Shown: positions 35,824-47,700 of the stretch, piece after piece
Layout of the letters: each line of letters opens with the position of its first letter
Position numbering within the stretch: the first letter of the stretch is position 1
Assembly: GCF_000315625.1 (NCBI RefSeq)
Contig: NW_005434601.1
Span: 75,122-125,482 of the forward strand
Length of the DNA: 50,361 bases
Direction of reading: 5' to 3'
Source of the DNA: Guillardia theta CCMP2712
Lineage: Eukaryota > Cryptophyceae > Pyrenomonadales > Geminigeraceae
Notes under the pieces: model-generated
The model's database searches: none
Told to the model about the DNA's origin: nothing
Seen by the model: the letters and a program-made list of their open reading frames with translations, nothing else
Made by a program: the position numbers and the translations under genes

Positions 35824-38800
35824 ATGGGGATCCAGCAGAATCAAGGTCCTTACGGCATCATGCCGAGGTCTGCGCCGCAAGGTCAAGGCCGCCAAGGGCA
35901 ACCAAGCTCAAGTCTAGGAAGAAGCGGCAGCCCAGCACCTGCCGCTGATCCCGGACCTTCATCCCAGCAGACCTCGTCCCGCATTTCCAAGAGGTCCTAT
36001 GACATTGATATCGGTGGATGTGATAAAGGATGCGGGTTGTGGGTACCGATGTTGTTTGGATGTCGATGGCTGAACGCGGAATGTGAATCTCATAGGAACA
36101 GTTCTGACGTGAACTTGCAGCAACTCTCAATTCATCAAGATGGTCGGTCAGAACATTCCAGACATTTGGAGACAGGGTGTTCACTTCAACCTCAACGACA
36201 ACAACTTGTTCTCCGTGAATGAGGTTGGGCCCAGGCGTTGCGGATGGATGCATGACTGAGTGTCAGGTCGTGGTGGTCTCAAGAAGCAATGGAGCGAAAA
36301 CCTTTGGAATCGTTGAGAGGGTTCACAACGTAGCTCTCAGTGGAGTATGCCATTATCTCTTTGTGATCGACAATCAATGGCAGGACGGATCGGTCGACGT
36401 GAAGGTCGCTGAAGGGAATGAAAATGTTGGACCGCAGTATCATCGAAAGGCTCAATCGAAGGTCACCACCATCCTCTGTTATCTCTATTCTTTATGAAGA
36501 ATCATCAATAGGCCTATGGCAAGATTGTGGACAATGTCAATCGGCTGGTTCTTCTCAAGGGAATCGCAAAAATTGAATTTACTGAGCAAGCGACAGCGGT
36601 CATCAATAATTCAGTAAGAAGTAGAGCATGATTGAATCCTTCATGACCAGATGTTTCAGGTCATGATGGCTTGTGATCGAGGGGCATATGAAGTCGAACC
36701 AGTGCATGTTGCTTGCGCTCTGTTCTCTACAAATGAGAAGGGGGGTATCATATCTCAAATTGTAAGTTTGACAAAACGAAACCGATTCGTTGTGAAGGCT
36801 TACTCGTGTATAGATCAAAAAGCTTGGAACTGAACCAACTGTCGTTGTCAACGCACTGTAATCACAATGTTTATATCAATTTCAAAACAGGGTTTGAAAA
36901 ATATCACAGGCAAAAACTCTTGAGAGACCGCTCAGAAAATGCCTCGATGCCCATGCCGTTACCTGCAAGCCGTTCTCTGCTTCAGCTTCTATACAAGTCA
37001 CAGACTAATGATTCAACCGAAGGAAAAAACATATCCGTCGACGAGGTGGATTTTTCTTTCCTGTTGCGTGCCTTACTATCCGATTTCAGCTCCTTCTTTC
37101 GTTGGTTTCAGATCCTCAGATCAAAATGGCTTTGGAAATTGTCAATCTGACGGAACAGTCCGTGAGAGATGCCGTCGATGCAATTCGTGATTATTTCTGA
37201 GCTTCAAGCATGCATGCCTGCTGACGCAAGCGATGTGCAGGCAACATCAAACTTAACCTGGGTGAAGATGTCGATGGCCAAGAGATGCCAGAGACGCTGT
37301 CACAATATGCCGTCGACCTTGTCCAGAAGGTATCATATCACAGCTACCCTCTCTCAGAGTTTGAACGGTTTGAAGGCTATCGATGGAAAGCTTGATCCCG
37401 TTGTCGGCAGAGATGAAGAAATCCAAAGGGTGCGTGTGGCAGTGTCCGAGGATACAATTGATTTGTGACGTGTCATCAGACGATTAGAGTTCTGTCAAGG
37501 AGGACTAAAAACAATCCTGCACTTATCGGAGAGCCTGGAGTGGGCAAGACAGCGATTGTGGAGGGTCTTGCACAAAGGATTGTAGCAGGCGATGTGCCAA
37601 AAGTTTTGCAGAAATGCAGGATCATGTGTCTTGATATGGGGTCTCTTATTGCAGGAGCCAAATATCAGGGACAGTTTGAAGAACGCTTGAAGGATGTGTT
37701 GAAAGAGATTGGAGAAGCAGAAGGCAGGCAAGATTATTTCAAATTTTGCAATCTTTTTTGCTGATTTCTCTCGCAGGATTATTTTATTCATTGACGAAAT
37801 TCATCTTGTCCTTGGCGCCGGAAGATCTAGCGACGGCGGAATGGACGCAGCGAATTTGCTTAAACCCATGCTTGCAAGAGGAGAGTTGAGGTGTATTGGA
37901 ACAACCACGTTGGCAGAATACCGGAAATACATCGAGAGAGATTCTGCTTTCGAAAGAAGGTTTCAGCAAGTGTTGGTTGGAGAACCGTCGCTTGCCGATA
38001 GCGTGAGCATTCTTCGCGGCATCAAGTCGCGATATGAAGAGTACCATGGAGTCAGAATTGCTGATTCAGCTTTGGCGACGGCTGTCGATCTGTCCAACAA
38101 GTATATCACTGGTCGTTTCTTGCCTGACAAGGCAATTGACTTGATGGACGAAGCTTGTGCCAATGTGAGAGTTCAGCTGGACTCTCAACCTGAGGTGATG
38201 GACCAGCTGATTCGAAAAATCAAGCGTCTCGACCTGGAGGCAGCAATGTTGGAAAAAGAAGATGACGCACAGAGTAGGGTCAGACTTGGCGAGGTTCTGT
38301 CGGCTCGTGTACAAGCCCTTGAAGAGGAGGCCACGTTGCGAATCAGAGTGCAGGTGCAGAAGGAAAGAATTCAGAGGCTCTCGTTCTTGAAAAAGGAGAT
38401 TGAGAATGCCAAGAAACACATCAAGATGTACGAACACGCGGGATTGTCAAACCAGGAAGACCATCTGAAGAGGATCTCTGAAATCAAATTCTCTGAGCTT
38501 CCTAGCCTAGAATCTGAGTATGAGACGCTCGTGAAACAGAACGAAGGCGAGCAGTCCCTCTTCATCGAAGTTGTAACGCCGGAACAAATTGCTGAGGTTG
38601 TCAGCCGGTGGACTGGAATTCCTGTACATAGATTAACGCAATCAGAAAAGGACAAGATATTGGGCCTGCCTGATAGGTTGAAGGCGATGGTGATTGGTCA
38701 GGAGAAGCCTGTAGAGGCCATTGCAAACGCAATCATTAGGAGCAGAGCAGGGCTCGGAAATTCTGAAAGACCCACGGGCTGTTTCCTCATGCTCGGCCCG

Positions 38801-39734
38801 TCCGGAGTTGGCAAGACTGAGACTGCGAGGGCCCTCGCGCGTGAACTGTTCAACGACGAGAAAATGATGGTGAGGATTGACATGTCAGAGTTCCTTGAAG
38901 CCCACTCGGTCTATCGTCTGATAGGAGCTCCTCCTGGCTACGTCGGATATGACCAGGGAGGGCAACTGACTGAGTCCGTAAGGAGGAGACCCTACACTGT
39001 CATCCTCTGTGATGAGGTAGAGAAGGCGCACCCGCAGGTGTGGAACATTCTGCTCCAGGTCATGGACGACGGGAGATTGACGGACGGGCAAGGAAGGCTT
39101 GTCAACTTCAAGAATGCTGTAGTGATTCTTACCAGCAACGTCGGAGCTCAAGAACTGCTAGAGGGAATGCAACCTGAAGGGATCCCACCCAAAGTTCACA
39201 ACCTTGTGCTCGACAAACTCAAGAAAGTCTTTCCACCAGAATTTCTCAACCGCCTTGACGAAGTGGCGCTCTATGAACCACTGACGATGGACAAGATGGC
39301 CAACATCCTGAGGCTACAAATGGCCAAGTACAATGAAGTCTTCGCTTCCAAGAGGATGGAGGTATCGATCGACGACGCGGCTTCAGATTTCATCGTCAAG
39401 CGCTCTTATGTGCCGTGAGTTTCGGTTCACCCGTAAGGTCTGGTTGTTAATGGAACTGACAGGTCTCTTGGGGCTCGCCCGCTGAAGCGAGTGGTGGAGC
39501 GGTGGATCATGACCTCGCTCTCAAAGTTGTTGTTCCAAGGCGTCATCACAGAAAACTCCAAGACGACCATCACGGCTGTAGATGGCAGGTACGTCTCAAA
39601 GACTTGTGCACTAGTTAACGATGAGCAGTGAGTGAGTGAACAACAGGCTCGGATATCGCGTTGTGAATGCTACGGGAGGGATCTCACTACACCTTGAATC
39701 CAACTCCAGCACGGACTGGTCTGATTCGCAATAA
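35824..39734 (+). CDS. Hsp100/ClpB disaggregase with an extra N-terminal domain
   Basis: The region from about 36550 is a complete ClpB-type AAA+ protein. It has the Clp N domain ([25 protein letters not shown]), NBD1 (Walker A GEPGVGKT, Walker B LFIDEIH), and a long coiled M domain, with [17 protein letters not shown] at its NBD2 boundary. NBD2 follows (Walker [25 protein letters not shown], sensor region [14 protein letters not shown]). Family role: ATP-driven rescue of aggregated proteins with Hsp70. Early exons: 35824-36035, 36121-36223, 36261-36461, 36512-36613, 36660-36761, 36814-36857, 36910-37067, 37112-37186. The frame stays open through these junctions. This places about 170 residues of unknown, partly Gln/Pro/Ser-rich sequence (with [20 protein letters not shown] and [11 protein letters not shown]) before the N domain, and no ATG lies just ahead of EFTEQ. 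The last exon ends DWSDSQ, stop at 39732-39734. No obvious organelle-targeting signal is seen. Confidence 0.88.
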
Positions 39735-39761
39735 GTTCTATCTGATTCGCAATATGTTCTA
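39720..39761. repeat. 21-base tandem duplication over the Hsp100 stop codon
   Basis: The unit TCTGATTCGCAATAAGTTCTA (39720-39740) is followed at once by a copy with one base changed (39741-39761). The first copy carries the TAA stop of the Hsp100 gene. In the second copy the stop has become TAT. Confidence 0.8.
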
Positions 39762-40065
39762 TCAGGACACAGCAGGGCTGCTGCTCAGTCGTAATGTAAC
39801 TCTGCACATGCGCCCTGCCAGATTTTTTCAATGAAGTCAAACAGGAAGAGTAGAAATTACGTGGTGGGGAAAAAGAGTTGCACAAGCCCAAAGTCTCGGC
39901 AGCCCCTGGAACTTGAAGAACGTCCCGACGTGCTTGCCGTTCTTGAATGTCCGGATCAGAGTCCTTGTCTGACCTCCGTCGTTGGTTCTCTCCACAAGGA
40001 ATCCGACTCTATCCTCGTTGCCGAAACCCGGAAGGGGCCGCGAGTGACCTGAAGCCCGATTGTCA

Positions 40066-40139
<74 letters not shown>

Positions 40140-40898
40140 CGTGATGGTTTCTAGCCAGCAGGACCTGAGGGTTTGGTCTCGGAACCGTAGCCCACAGCCG
40201 ATATCCCATCGAGGCTGATGGCTGCCATCAAAGTTCAGCTGCAGACACAGAGCTCTTTATCCCTACTCTTATCCCACTGCCTCCTCGCAAACTCTGCCCA
40301 AGAAACTTCGCCCTGCTCCAGGTTGAAGCTGCCGCGTCATCATCGTCACTGCCAACTGCTGCACCGTATGAGCACCTGTCGTTCAACGCCCAGATGTCCA
40401 CGCGTGATCGCTCATTCCACTCCCACGTTCCTTCCCAGCAATCAAAACTCTCGCCGCAAACTCCGAGGTAAAACCCCCCCTGATGCGAAATTGATTACAG
40501 TTTTCCTCCTCCTCCCTCGTCTCATGCCGTGACATCTCATCTGGTGTTCATCACTCGTCGCTCATCACCTGCAAGCACGCTCCCTTGTGTTGACCCGGAA
40601 TGCTGATAGACAACTCGAAGAAATGCTCCCCGATGTCGAGAGGGATCTGAGAGTCGCACAAGCTGCTCAACTCATCTTTCTTCGCTCATCAGCAGTACCT
40701 CAGCTTCTGATCTGACTGACATCGACTTGCCCTGGCTCACCTTGTTCTTGCGGAGGCTCAGTAGAATCAGAACCCCAAGGGACAGATCAGACCTCGAACG
40801 CTGCTCTCAGCAGGTTTGACGAGAGCTTCAGCCCAGGGCCGACAAACTCTCTCGACCAGCAAGTGTAGAAGCCGTCGAAGCTGCTCGAGAGGCAGACG
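39735..40898. other. Spacer between Hsp100 and the SPRY gene
   Basis: No gene supported apart from possible 3' exons of the SPRY gene above about 40790. It contains a GA dinucleotide repeat (40069-40137). Confidence 0.5.
40069..40137. repeat. GA dinucleotide microsatellite
   Basis: About 34 uninterrupted AG/GA units. Confidence 0.95.
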
Positions 40899-41962
40899 TC
40901 AGGTGAGGATGACGACTGACGAGCTAGTCTTCCCAGCAACATCGTGATCATCGTCGGGTCTTGAAGAAGGCACATGCCGAGCAGAGATCTGAGCTGAAGA
41001 GACCATCAGAGGAAGTGACATCCTTGTCATTCCCAGCTCCTCACCTGACGAGCCTGGATGGTAGAGAGTGACGAAGGCAAACAGGTCCACGTCCCTCGGC
41101 AGCTCGCGGAAGGCTGGCCGTTCATCGACTAACTCCTTTGGCGTCCCAGTGAGCCTCTCGTTCGCTTCCTCAGCAACTCTCACCTGGTCTCTGTAGAACC
41201 ACAACTTGCCCTTGGAGCTGTCCACACAAAACCCCACCACTGAGCCGCTTCCAACGGCGCTGCCGCTCACCCAAACATCTGCCTGCTTCTTGTGCGGGCT
41301 GAGCAACTCAGCTCTGCCCTGAGTATCCCCTCGTGATGATCCTGCCGCCTCCTCCTTACCATCTCGCTCAACTTCCTTCCTCTATGCCTCACCAGAATCG
41401 CTCTCCGACCTCATGGCCCAGCAGAACTCCTTGCGGTAATCCTTCCACCACACTCCATCCCAGTTGTCAACCTTGAAGGAGTGAGTCAGCGGCCCGCGAA
41501 CTCCTCCTGCCTCCCCCTACCTCCCCCTGCCTCCCCCTGCCTCCCCCTGCCTCCCCCTGCCTCCTCCTGCCTCGTCTGTGCAGATTCCGAGCCAGTAGAA
41601 CCCGCCCATCATCGAGCCGACGTGCTTGCCCGGCCTCTTGACGGTCATCTCGAAGTAGTACATGCCGTCAGGAGGGATCGGCTGTGCTGTCCTGACAGAG
41701 CCGACCTGAGAGGAAGAGGTGAGGAGCTGGAGGAGATACAAGGAGCTGGAGGAGATACAAGGAGCTGGAGGAGATACAAGGAGCTGGAGGGAAAGAAGAG
41801 GAGACCTGGAAGAAATCCGTCCGAATGGCCGACGTGCCCAACCGATCGATCTTGATGCCATGAGCAACATGATTCTCCGACCAACGGAAATCTACTTTCT
41901 CTGACGAGACATCAAGGGATGGACAAAGCAGGGGAAGCGCTGCAGGTACCGATCTCAGTCAT
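40899..41962 (-). CDS. SPRY-domain protein
   Basis: The ATG at 41962 starts MTEI, with a short intron to the exon reading KVDFRWSENHVAHGIKIDRL. After another intron comes PPDGMYYFEMTVKRPGKHVG with GGFYWLGICTDE. Later exons give FKVDNWDGVWWKDYRKEFCW (about 41460-41400) and VWVSGSAVGSGSVVGFCVD with KGKLWFYRDQ and DVDLFAFVTLYHPGS (41290-41050). The order YYFEM, GIG-like turn, GVxxD and LWFYxD is that of a SPRY domain, a beta-sandwich protein-binding module often found in ubiquitin ligase adaptors and receptor complexes. Nothing else is recognised in the protein, which would be roughly 230-280 residues. Joins around 41560-41310 and the 3' end below 41040 are uncertain; an open frame runs to 40899. 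Pentamer-like CTCCTGC repeats at 41500-41570 lie in an intron. Confidence 0.7.
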
Positions 41963-42057
41963 CCCACAGCCGATGAGACATGCTGTTTCTGCTTGACTGC
42001 AGCAGAATGTTAAGAGAAGAGCTGAGGACAGGTGGACCCAGTAGGATTGCACAAGGT

Positions 42058-42078
42058 GCAGGAGGAGCAGGGGCAGGG

Positions 42079-42119
<41 letters not shown>

Positions 42120-42132
42120 GGCAAGGGCAGGG

Positions 42133-42163
<31 letters not shown>

Positions 42164-42242
42164 AGCAGGAGCAGGAGCAGGAGCAGGGGCAGGGGCAGGG
42201 GCAGGGGCAGGGGCAGGGGCAGGGGCAGGAGCAGGAGCAGGA

Positions 42243-42310
<68 letters not shown>

Positions 42311-42311
42311 A
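42058..42311. repeat. GCAGGA/GCAGGG hexanucleotide minisatellite
   Basis: About 40 six-base units, alternating between GCAGGA blocks and GCAGGG blocks, with two AGAGCAGGA interruptions. All forward frames read as Gln-Glu, Gly-Ala or Ser-Arg dipeptides. It lies just upstream of the SPRY gene start. Confidence 0.9.
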
Positions 42312-42378
42312 CCAGGTCTGAGTGCCTACGGGGAAATGGTCCTGCGCGCAGTTAAGTGAAGGTATCAGTTAAGTTTGT

Positions 42379-42816
42379 GGGACAGCAATCAGGAGGATTA
42401 GGTTTGGTTCTCGCTGTCTTTTCTCTTCTCGCCGTATCGCCTGTGCGACAGCCTCCTCGACTCTCCTGATTGTCCTGGTACTGATCTTTAACTTAACTTT
42501 GAGTAACAGAGGAAGCCTACCGGGCTTGCGGCCGGCCCGGCCCGGGCCCCGGGGGCCCGGGGGCGCCGGGGACTCTGAGGTAATGAGTCCGATCACTGCT
42601 TGAAGCATACATGACTGGTCACTGAGCGGCTCCAGTGAGATACAGGACAGTGTCTTTACTTGACTTTGAGTAAACTTTTACTCAAAGTTAAGTTAAAATC
42701 AGTACGAGGACAATAAGGAGAGTCGAGGAGGCTTGACCCTGACACTGTCGCACAGGCCAAACGGCGAGAAGAGAAAAGACAGCGAGAACCAAACCTAATC
42801 CTGCCGACTGCTGTCC
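42379..42816. mobile_element. Fold-back (inverted-repeat) element, non-coding
   Basis: The left arm (about 42379-42509) and right arm (about 42678-42816) are reverse complements with scattered changes and small indels. Examples are GGTTTGGTTCTCGCTGTCTT on the left and the matching AAAAGACAGCGAGAACCAAA on the right, and CTTTAACTTAACTTTGAGTA against its complement. The loop of about 170 bases carries a GC-rich palindromic core (about 42530-42572). No open frame of note is inside. Parts recur at 11597-11640 and 23918-23948, so it belongs to a dispersed family, probably a non-autonomous MITE or fold-back type. No target-site duplication was identified. Confidence 0.65.
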
Positions 42817-43410
42817 AAACTAGTCTCTATCAAATGGGAGACAGAGGCCCGGTTTGTCAGATAGCATGCAAACTACTTCAATGAAGCTGCTTCTATCAGA
42901 GCACCGTGTTCTCAGCTAACCGTAGTAACTGCACTTGGCTGTGCCTGGCTGGCTACGTCCGATCTGAACGGTTCTCGTGTTGGGAAGCTCCCTGCATCAC
43001 CTGCGGGGCTGGGAGAAGTGCGATCAAAATACATGGTCATACTCTCATCTCATGGTTGAAAACATGATTCTCGATCGAACAATTATGATATCTGCTACTG
43101 CCGCATTTTATCGGGTCCCACCCGACTGATTTACTCTTTTCGTTCCACAATAGTTCCACATTAGAACTCCGAGCGTACGGTTACAGCTGTTGTTTCACCG
43201 CCAACCATCACTTGTTCACTGGTCACGCGTGATGTCTTCGGCAATCCTCTACTGCCTCTACAGATGAATAAATTTCTGCTGCTCCTTCTCGGTGCCTTGC
43301 TTCAGCATCCCTGCACGATTCGATTTCGAGTTTGAGTCCTATGAGGAAACCAATCAGACAAACAGGAGGAGGACAGGATTAACACCAGCTCATCCTTCCA
43401 GGAAGAGATG
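42817..43410. other. Spacer, no gene seen
   Basis: Unique-looking sequence between the fold-back element and the 3' end of the PIG-H-like gene. No protein-like frame or repeat is recognised. Confidence 0.4.
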
Positions 43411-44223
43411 TCATCGCCGAAGATGATGCTGGAACGAACAGGTGGTCAGTGAGAGCCAAGGTTGGGAGAGGTGTTGAGACTTTCTCAAGCAGCGGAATAC
43501 TGTGAGGAGATCGTCGAGGCATGGGATGAGCGTTGAGAACCCGAGCAGCATTTCTTTCTCCGACTTGGTTATGATGGCCAGGTAGTAGGTCACAGTAGCG
43601 TATCCTATCCCTTCGTTGATGATCACATCTTCAATGCGCGATCTGCATTAGAGCTCTCAGAGTCCTCATAGCACAGAACAGCACGAATCTCCTCCCCACC
43701 TCTCCACAAAGAAGAATTCCTCCTTCCCCGAGTAATACCGTCTTCGCACCTTTCACCACACATCAGCGCTTACGGTCAACCAAACACCTGACAAGAACAC
43801 CTGGATTCCCAAGTCGTGGACTACCAGCAGGGACTCCCGTTCCATCATCTGGCGGCGACTGGTAGAGGTACGTGAACGTTGAGTCCAACTCAACAACAGA
43901 AAGTACCGATACAGGATGAAGAGCACTAGGCTCAGCCATTGCAGCAGGAACAATCCGACCGAGCAATCAAGGATGTACTTGACTGCGAGGGAAGCAAACC
44001 CTATCTACACGCATCTTGTGTAAGCAGCTCGCAAGCATTGCTACTGCACATGTTCATACCTTCAGCGTTGTGATGGAGAAACTCAAGAATGTGATCGGTT
44101 GCTGGTGATCTGGATCAGCATGTCTTGGCACATCTTAGAACAGCAAACCTTGGGTGAAACCGAGTGGAATTCAACGATGCCTTCAGCATGGTGCTCCACC
44201 GTCAACGAGGGGATTTCCTTCAT
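43411..44223 (-). CDS. PIG-H-like subunit of GPI N-acetylglucosaminyltransferase
   Basis: The ATG at 44223 begins MKEIPSLTVEHHAEGIVEF (exon 44223-44149), followed by exon 44101-44060. The next exon starts near 44006 and holds two hydrophobic stretches (FASLAVKYILDCSVGLFLL and WLSLVLFILYRYFLLL), followed by ERESLLVVHDLGIQ. The next exon reads VRRRYYSGKEEFFFVE, and the next has RIEDVIINEGIGYATVTYYL and then LIPCLDDLLTVFRCLR. The sequence ESLLVxxxLGIQ, then a Phe-rich strand, then I-DVxINE, then YYLxII and a C-terminal PxLDxLLxVxxxLR is the PIG-H pattern. PIG-H works with PIG-A and partners on the cytosolic face of the ER in the first step of GPI anchor synthesis (UDP-GlcNAc to phosphatidylinositol). 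Length (about 200-220 residues) fits. The 25 residues after FRCLR are not conserved; stop near 43411. Confidence 0.75.
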
Positions 44224-44729
44224 CTCACAGGATCCATAGAGGAGATCTGAACTTTGCCCTCTTTTTCTCCCTCTGTGTGTGATTCCTTTCCCTTCTTCTC
44301 CTCTCCTCTCCTCTCCTCTCCTCTCCTCTCCTCTCCTCTCCTCTCCTCTCCTCTCCTCTCCTCTCCTCTTCTCTCACTCCATTCTGCCTCGTTCCTGTTT
44401 TCACTTCATTGCCTTTCCTTCATCCCGCCCCCCGTTCTTCTGTTGACTAGGAGTATTTCACTGCCCCCAAAATAAACCATATTATATACTGAGGCGAGCT
44501 TCATTGTAGAGGAAAAGCGAAACATCGTCACTGTCAAGATCGGACCCTCCATGTCGACCATGAGCGCTGAGGAGGAGAGGCAGGAGGAGGAGGAAGAAGG
44601 AGGGAGGGCAGAACATGGGGACAGAGGAGAGGAAGATGAGAGTATCATGAAGATGGTGTTGACAACAAGAGCCTCCCCATCATGATAAGATAGCGGCAAA
44701 GACGGGGGCGGGGGCTCCGGCTGCCACCC
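44224..44729. other. Divergent promoter region with microsatellite
   Basis: It lies between the start codons of two genes transcribed outward. It contains a CTCTC pentamer array (about 44296-44369), an AT-rich patch at 44470-44490 and a GAGGA stretch at about 44570-44605. No promoter motif is identified. Confidence 0.45.
44296..44369. repeat. CTCTC pentanucleotide microsatellite
   Basis: About 14 tandem TCTCC/CTCTC units. A second array of the same unit lies at about 49213-49291. Confidence 0.9.
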
Positions 44730-47700
44730 ATGCTGCTGCACTTGCTGCTTCTGTTGCTATTGACGGAGGGAGATGGTTGGGTGCAAGTTGCAGCACCCGA
44801 GCAGTCAGAGCTGATCCGTAGCCTGCCTTTTCTGGTGCGACTTCGGCTCGAAGATGACGTGCACGGGTATCAACTGATCCTGGACGACGACATTGCTTTT
44901 GAGGGCATGTCGCAAGGAGAGGATGTGGAGCACTTGGTGCTGCTGGGCAGGGGCGAGACGGAGCAGAAGAAGCTCTTGACATCAGGGCATCACAGTTTGA
45001 ACGTTGTTGGTTTCGACAGCCATCAGAACAAGATCGGAGAAGTCGAGATTCCTTTCAGAACTCTATTCTCGTCGAAGCCTCCTATCGAGGTCCATGGAGT
45101 TCGTTCTGTGGTGATCATGGGAAACTTCAACATGTGGTCTTCTTCTAGCATGCAGGCCATCACAAACATGCCCTCCTCGCTCCATGCCGACGCCCTGCAG
45201 GACCTTGGTCTTGACGTTTATCGGATCGAAGAGACCGAAAACAACCATGATATTGCCCGGATAGCTGTAGAGATTCATCTACCGGACCTCTTCCTCTACA
45301 TTCCCTCACAAGGTCTTCTAGACCAGGGGTACGGGAACCTAGACCAAGTGTGGGAGACATGCAGGAAGTTTGGAATCCCGTCAGTCGTACTTATCAGGGG
45401 TCAACCAGCACTCTTGGAGTTGCAAGGAGACAGTGAGTTGTGGAGCAGCGACTATGTCGTGTCCTCTGACGCAAGCGGATGGCTGGCCAAGATCAGAGGA
45501 AGAGCTCGACATGTCCTGCTCGCAGGCGCTGCTGCCGAGCGAGCAAGCGAGCACGACGGTCTACCGCGTTCTCTTCCCAGTTGTCCTCTTACTCACCTCC
45601 TCTACGACGTCGTCGTCCCAGGCATGAACTCGCGCAAGGAGCATGTGCACATCAGGAATCAGCTTGTTCGCGTGCTCCGTGACCGTCTCCCCGACTTGCG
45701 GATCAGGCATGAGGTTGCTGGTGTAGATGGTGAGACTTTGGGTGAAGCGTTGCGTTGCTCAAAGCTCGTTCTGCTCCTATCGCCTTGCTCGCCCTTCTAC
45801 CGCGGCTGCTCAACAGAAGGATACTGGGACGAAAACGTGTTCAACGTGATTGCTCAAGGTGGTTTGGTGTTTCATAACAAGGTCCAAGGACGCCGGCCAA
45901 GAATGAATGCAAGTGTAAGGGAATCGGAAGGGAATGTATCGAGTCTCGGGCACGACCTCGAAGACGGCCGCCATGTTGTACTTTATGACTTGAAAAATTC
46001 TGAGGATTTGGTGCAGAAGATAAGATACTATGTAGAGAACAAGACATCACGAGAGTTCATGAGAAGGAGAGCGTATTGGTTCGTGATGCAACGCCATACT
46101 CTCAAGACCAGAATGGAGGAAATGCTGGGGCATATTCAAAGTTTGGAGGCAGAAACAGACAGTTGGAATATGAATACCAATGCTCTAACTCCAAACTCAA
46201 CAGAAGAATCAGCAATCAATGAGTCTTTGCCAATCTTGCAGCTGTCGTACCGACAGATCAAACATGAAATTATGTTTCTAAATGCGACCAGGTTTTCTCA
46301 CTACACAACCAACCACGACCTGTTCTTTATCAAACAGTGAGTAGATTTGTCATGGTACAATCTTACTCATGTCTGGTGCTTACCAGTCCTCCTATTGCCG
46401 AGGTCGAAGCTATCCAGACTCGACCGAATTGTTTAGAGGAGGTAAGTGAAGTATGTCAGGCTAATTTGACCACTGAGACCTTCGCATTAGGATGAAGAAT
46501 CGTTGTTGAGATCCACTTTGGGATATCACTTGCAGACACCAACAAATCCGTCAACCCTTGAAACCCACACGGTCATCGTTCCAAACGTTACAGTCAGGTG
46601 AACTGCTGTAAATACATCATGTCTTCGAAACTGCTGCTGTTTTCTGACGTGTGTCTTCAGCTTTGCCAGTCACCTTTGTTCCGACGAGGGGGAGATGCTA
46701 TCTCTATTTGCCTATCAATCCACGAAAGAATCACTTCTGATCTGCAAGCAGATCAACCAAGCAAACATTGTCCAGGTCCTACTCCAGCCCTTGTAGTTTA
46801 GTACCCTGATTGATGCTTGACCCTGTGCTGTTCATGTCCTGACATGTTCCAAGGTCCAGAGAGCGCTTCTTGTTCCTGTGTATGCCAGCAATACCTGGCA
46901 ACACTTCTTGCAAGATTTTCTCCCTGCATTCATGCACGGAATCGAGTTCCTCTCCAGATACTATGACAACAAGGAGACTTGTCAAGCCTTTGCGCTTCTA
47001 GAGTCTCGGCTGCCGAGCAATATCTATCCCATCCTCGACTTCATCATCGAAAATGACAAGCTGCAGTGGAAAACTGAGTGCACTTTCGAGCTCGACACGC
47101 TCTGCCTGTCAAACTTTGATCACAACCGTTGGAGGCACCCGTCTTACAGACTATGCTCAAGTTACCTTCGAGCTAGTCTGTTGTTCATACCATCTCCCGA
47201 CCTTGATTTCGGAAAGTACATGTACGGTCTCTATCGCTTCAATGGTAATGAAAACCCTCAAGGGTCAGGTTTTCCGGTGTGTAATGTTTCCACCAGGCAA
47301 ACTTTCGTTGGCTCGAAATCTTTTACTTGGATCGATTTTGAACATGGTAAGAAGATATCCTATCATTTGAATGCCCTTTCTTCTAGCCAGCGTTCCTCTC
47401 TCCCTCCTCCCCTCGGTGATTTCCATAGGTCTGACCAATCCTATTCCTTCAGCATGCAATTTCAAGACAACGTGGATGGTCATATCAATGGATTTGTTCC
47501 AAGGGGAACCAGAACTGTTCGTTGGAGAGCATCTATGGCGGGACTGAAGTCAAGAATGGAGGAGGGAGTTTGTTGAGAGTTGTTGTTTTCTCTCGGCGTA
47601 CAGATCAGAATCTCTGCAAGTGGAACCTTGCTCCGCGCACTGACAACCATCAGTACGGGGAGGTCAATGGGGAGAGAGGGAAGATAGTCAAAGGTTACCA

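Noticed and set aside
42032-42355. Gly-Ala, Gln-Glu and Ser-Arg dipeptide frames
   Set aside because: They are translations of the GCAGGA/GCAGGG minisatellite in three frames, so not a real protein.
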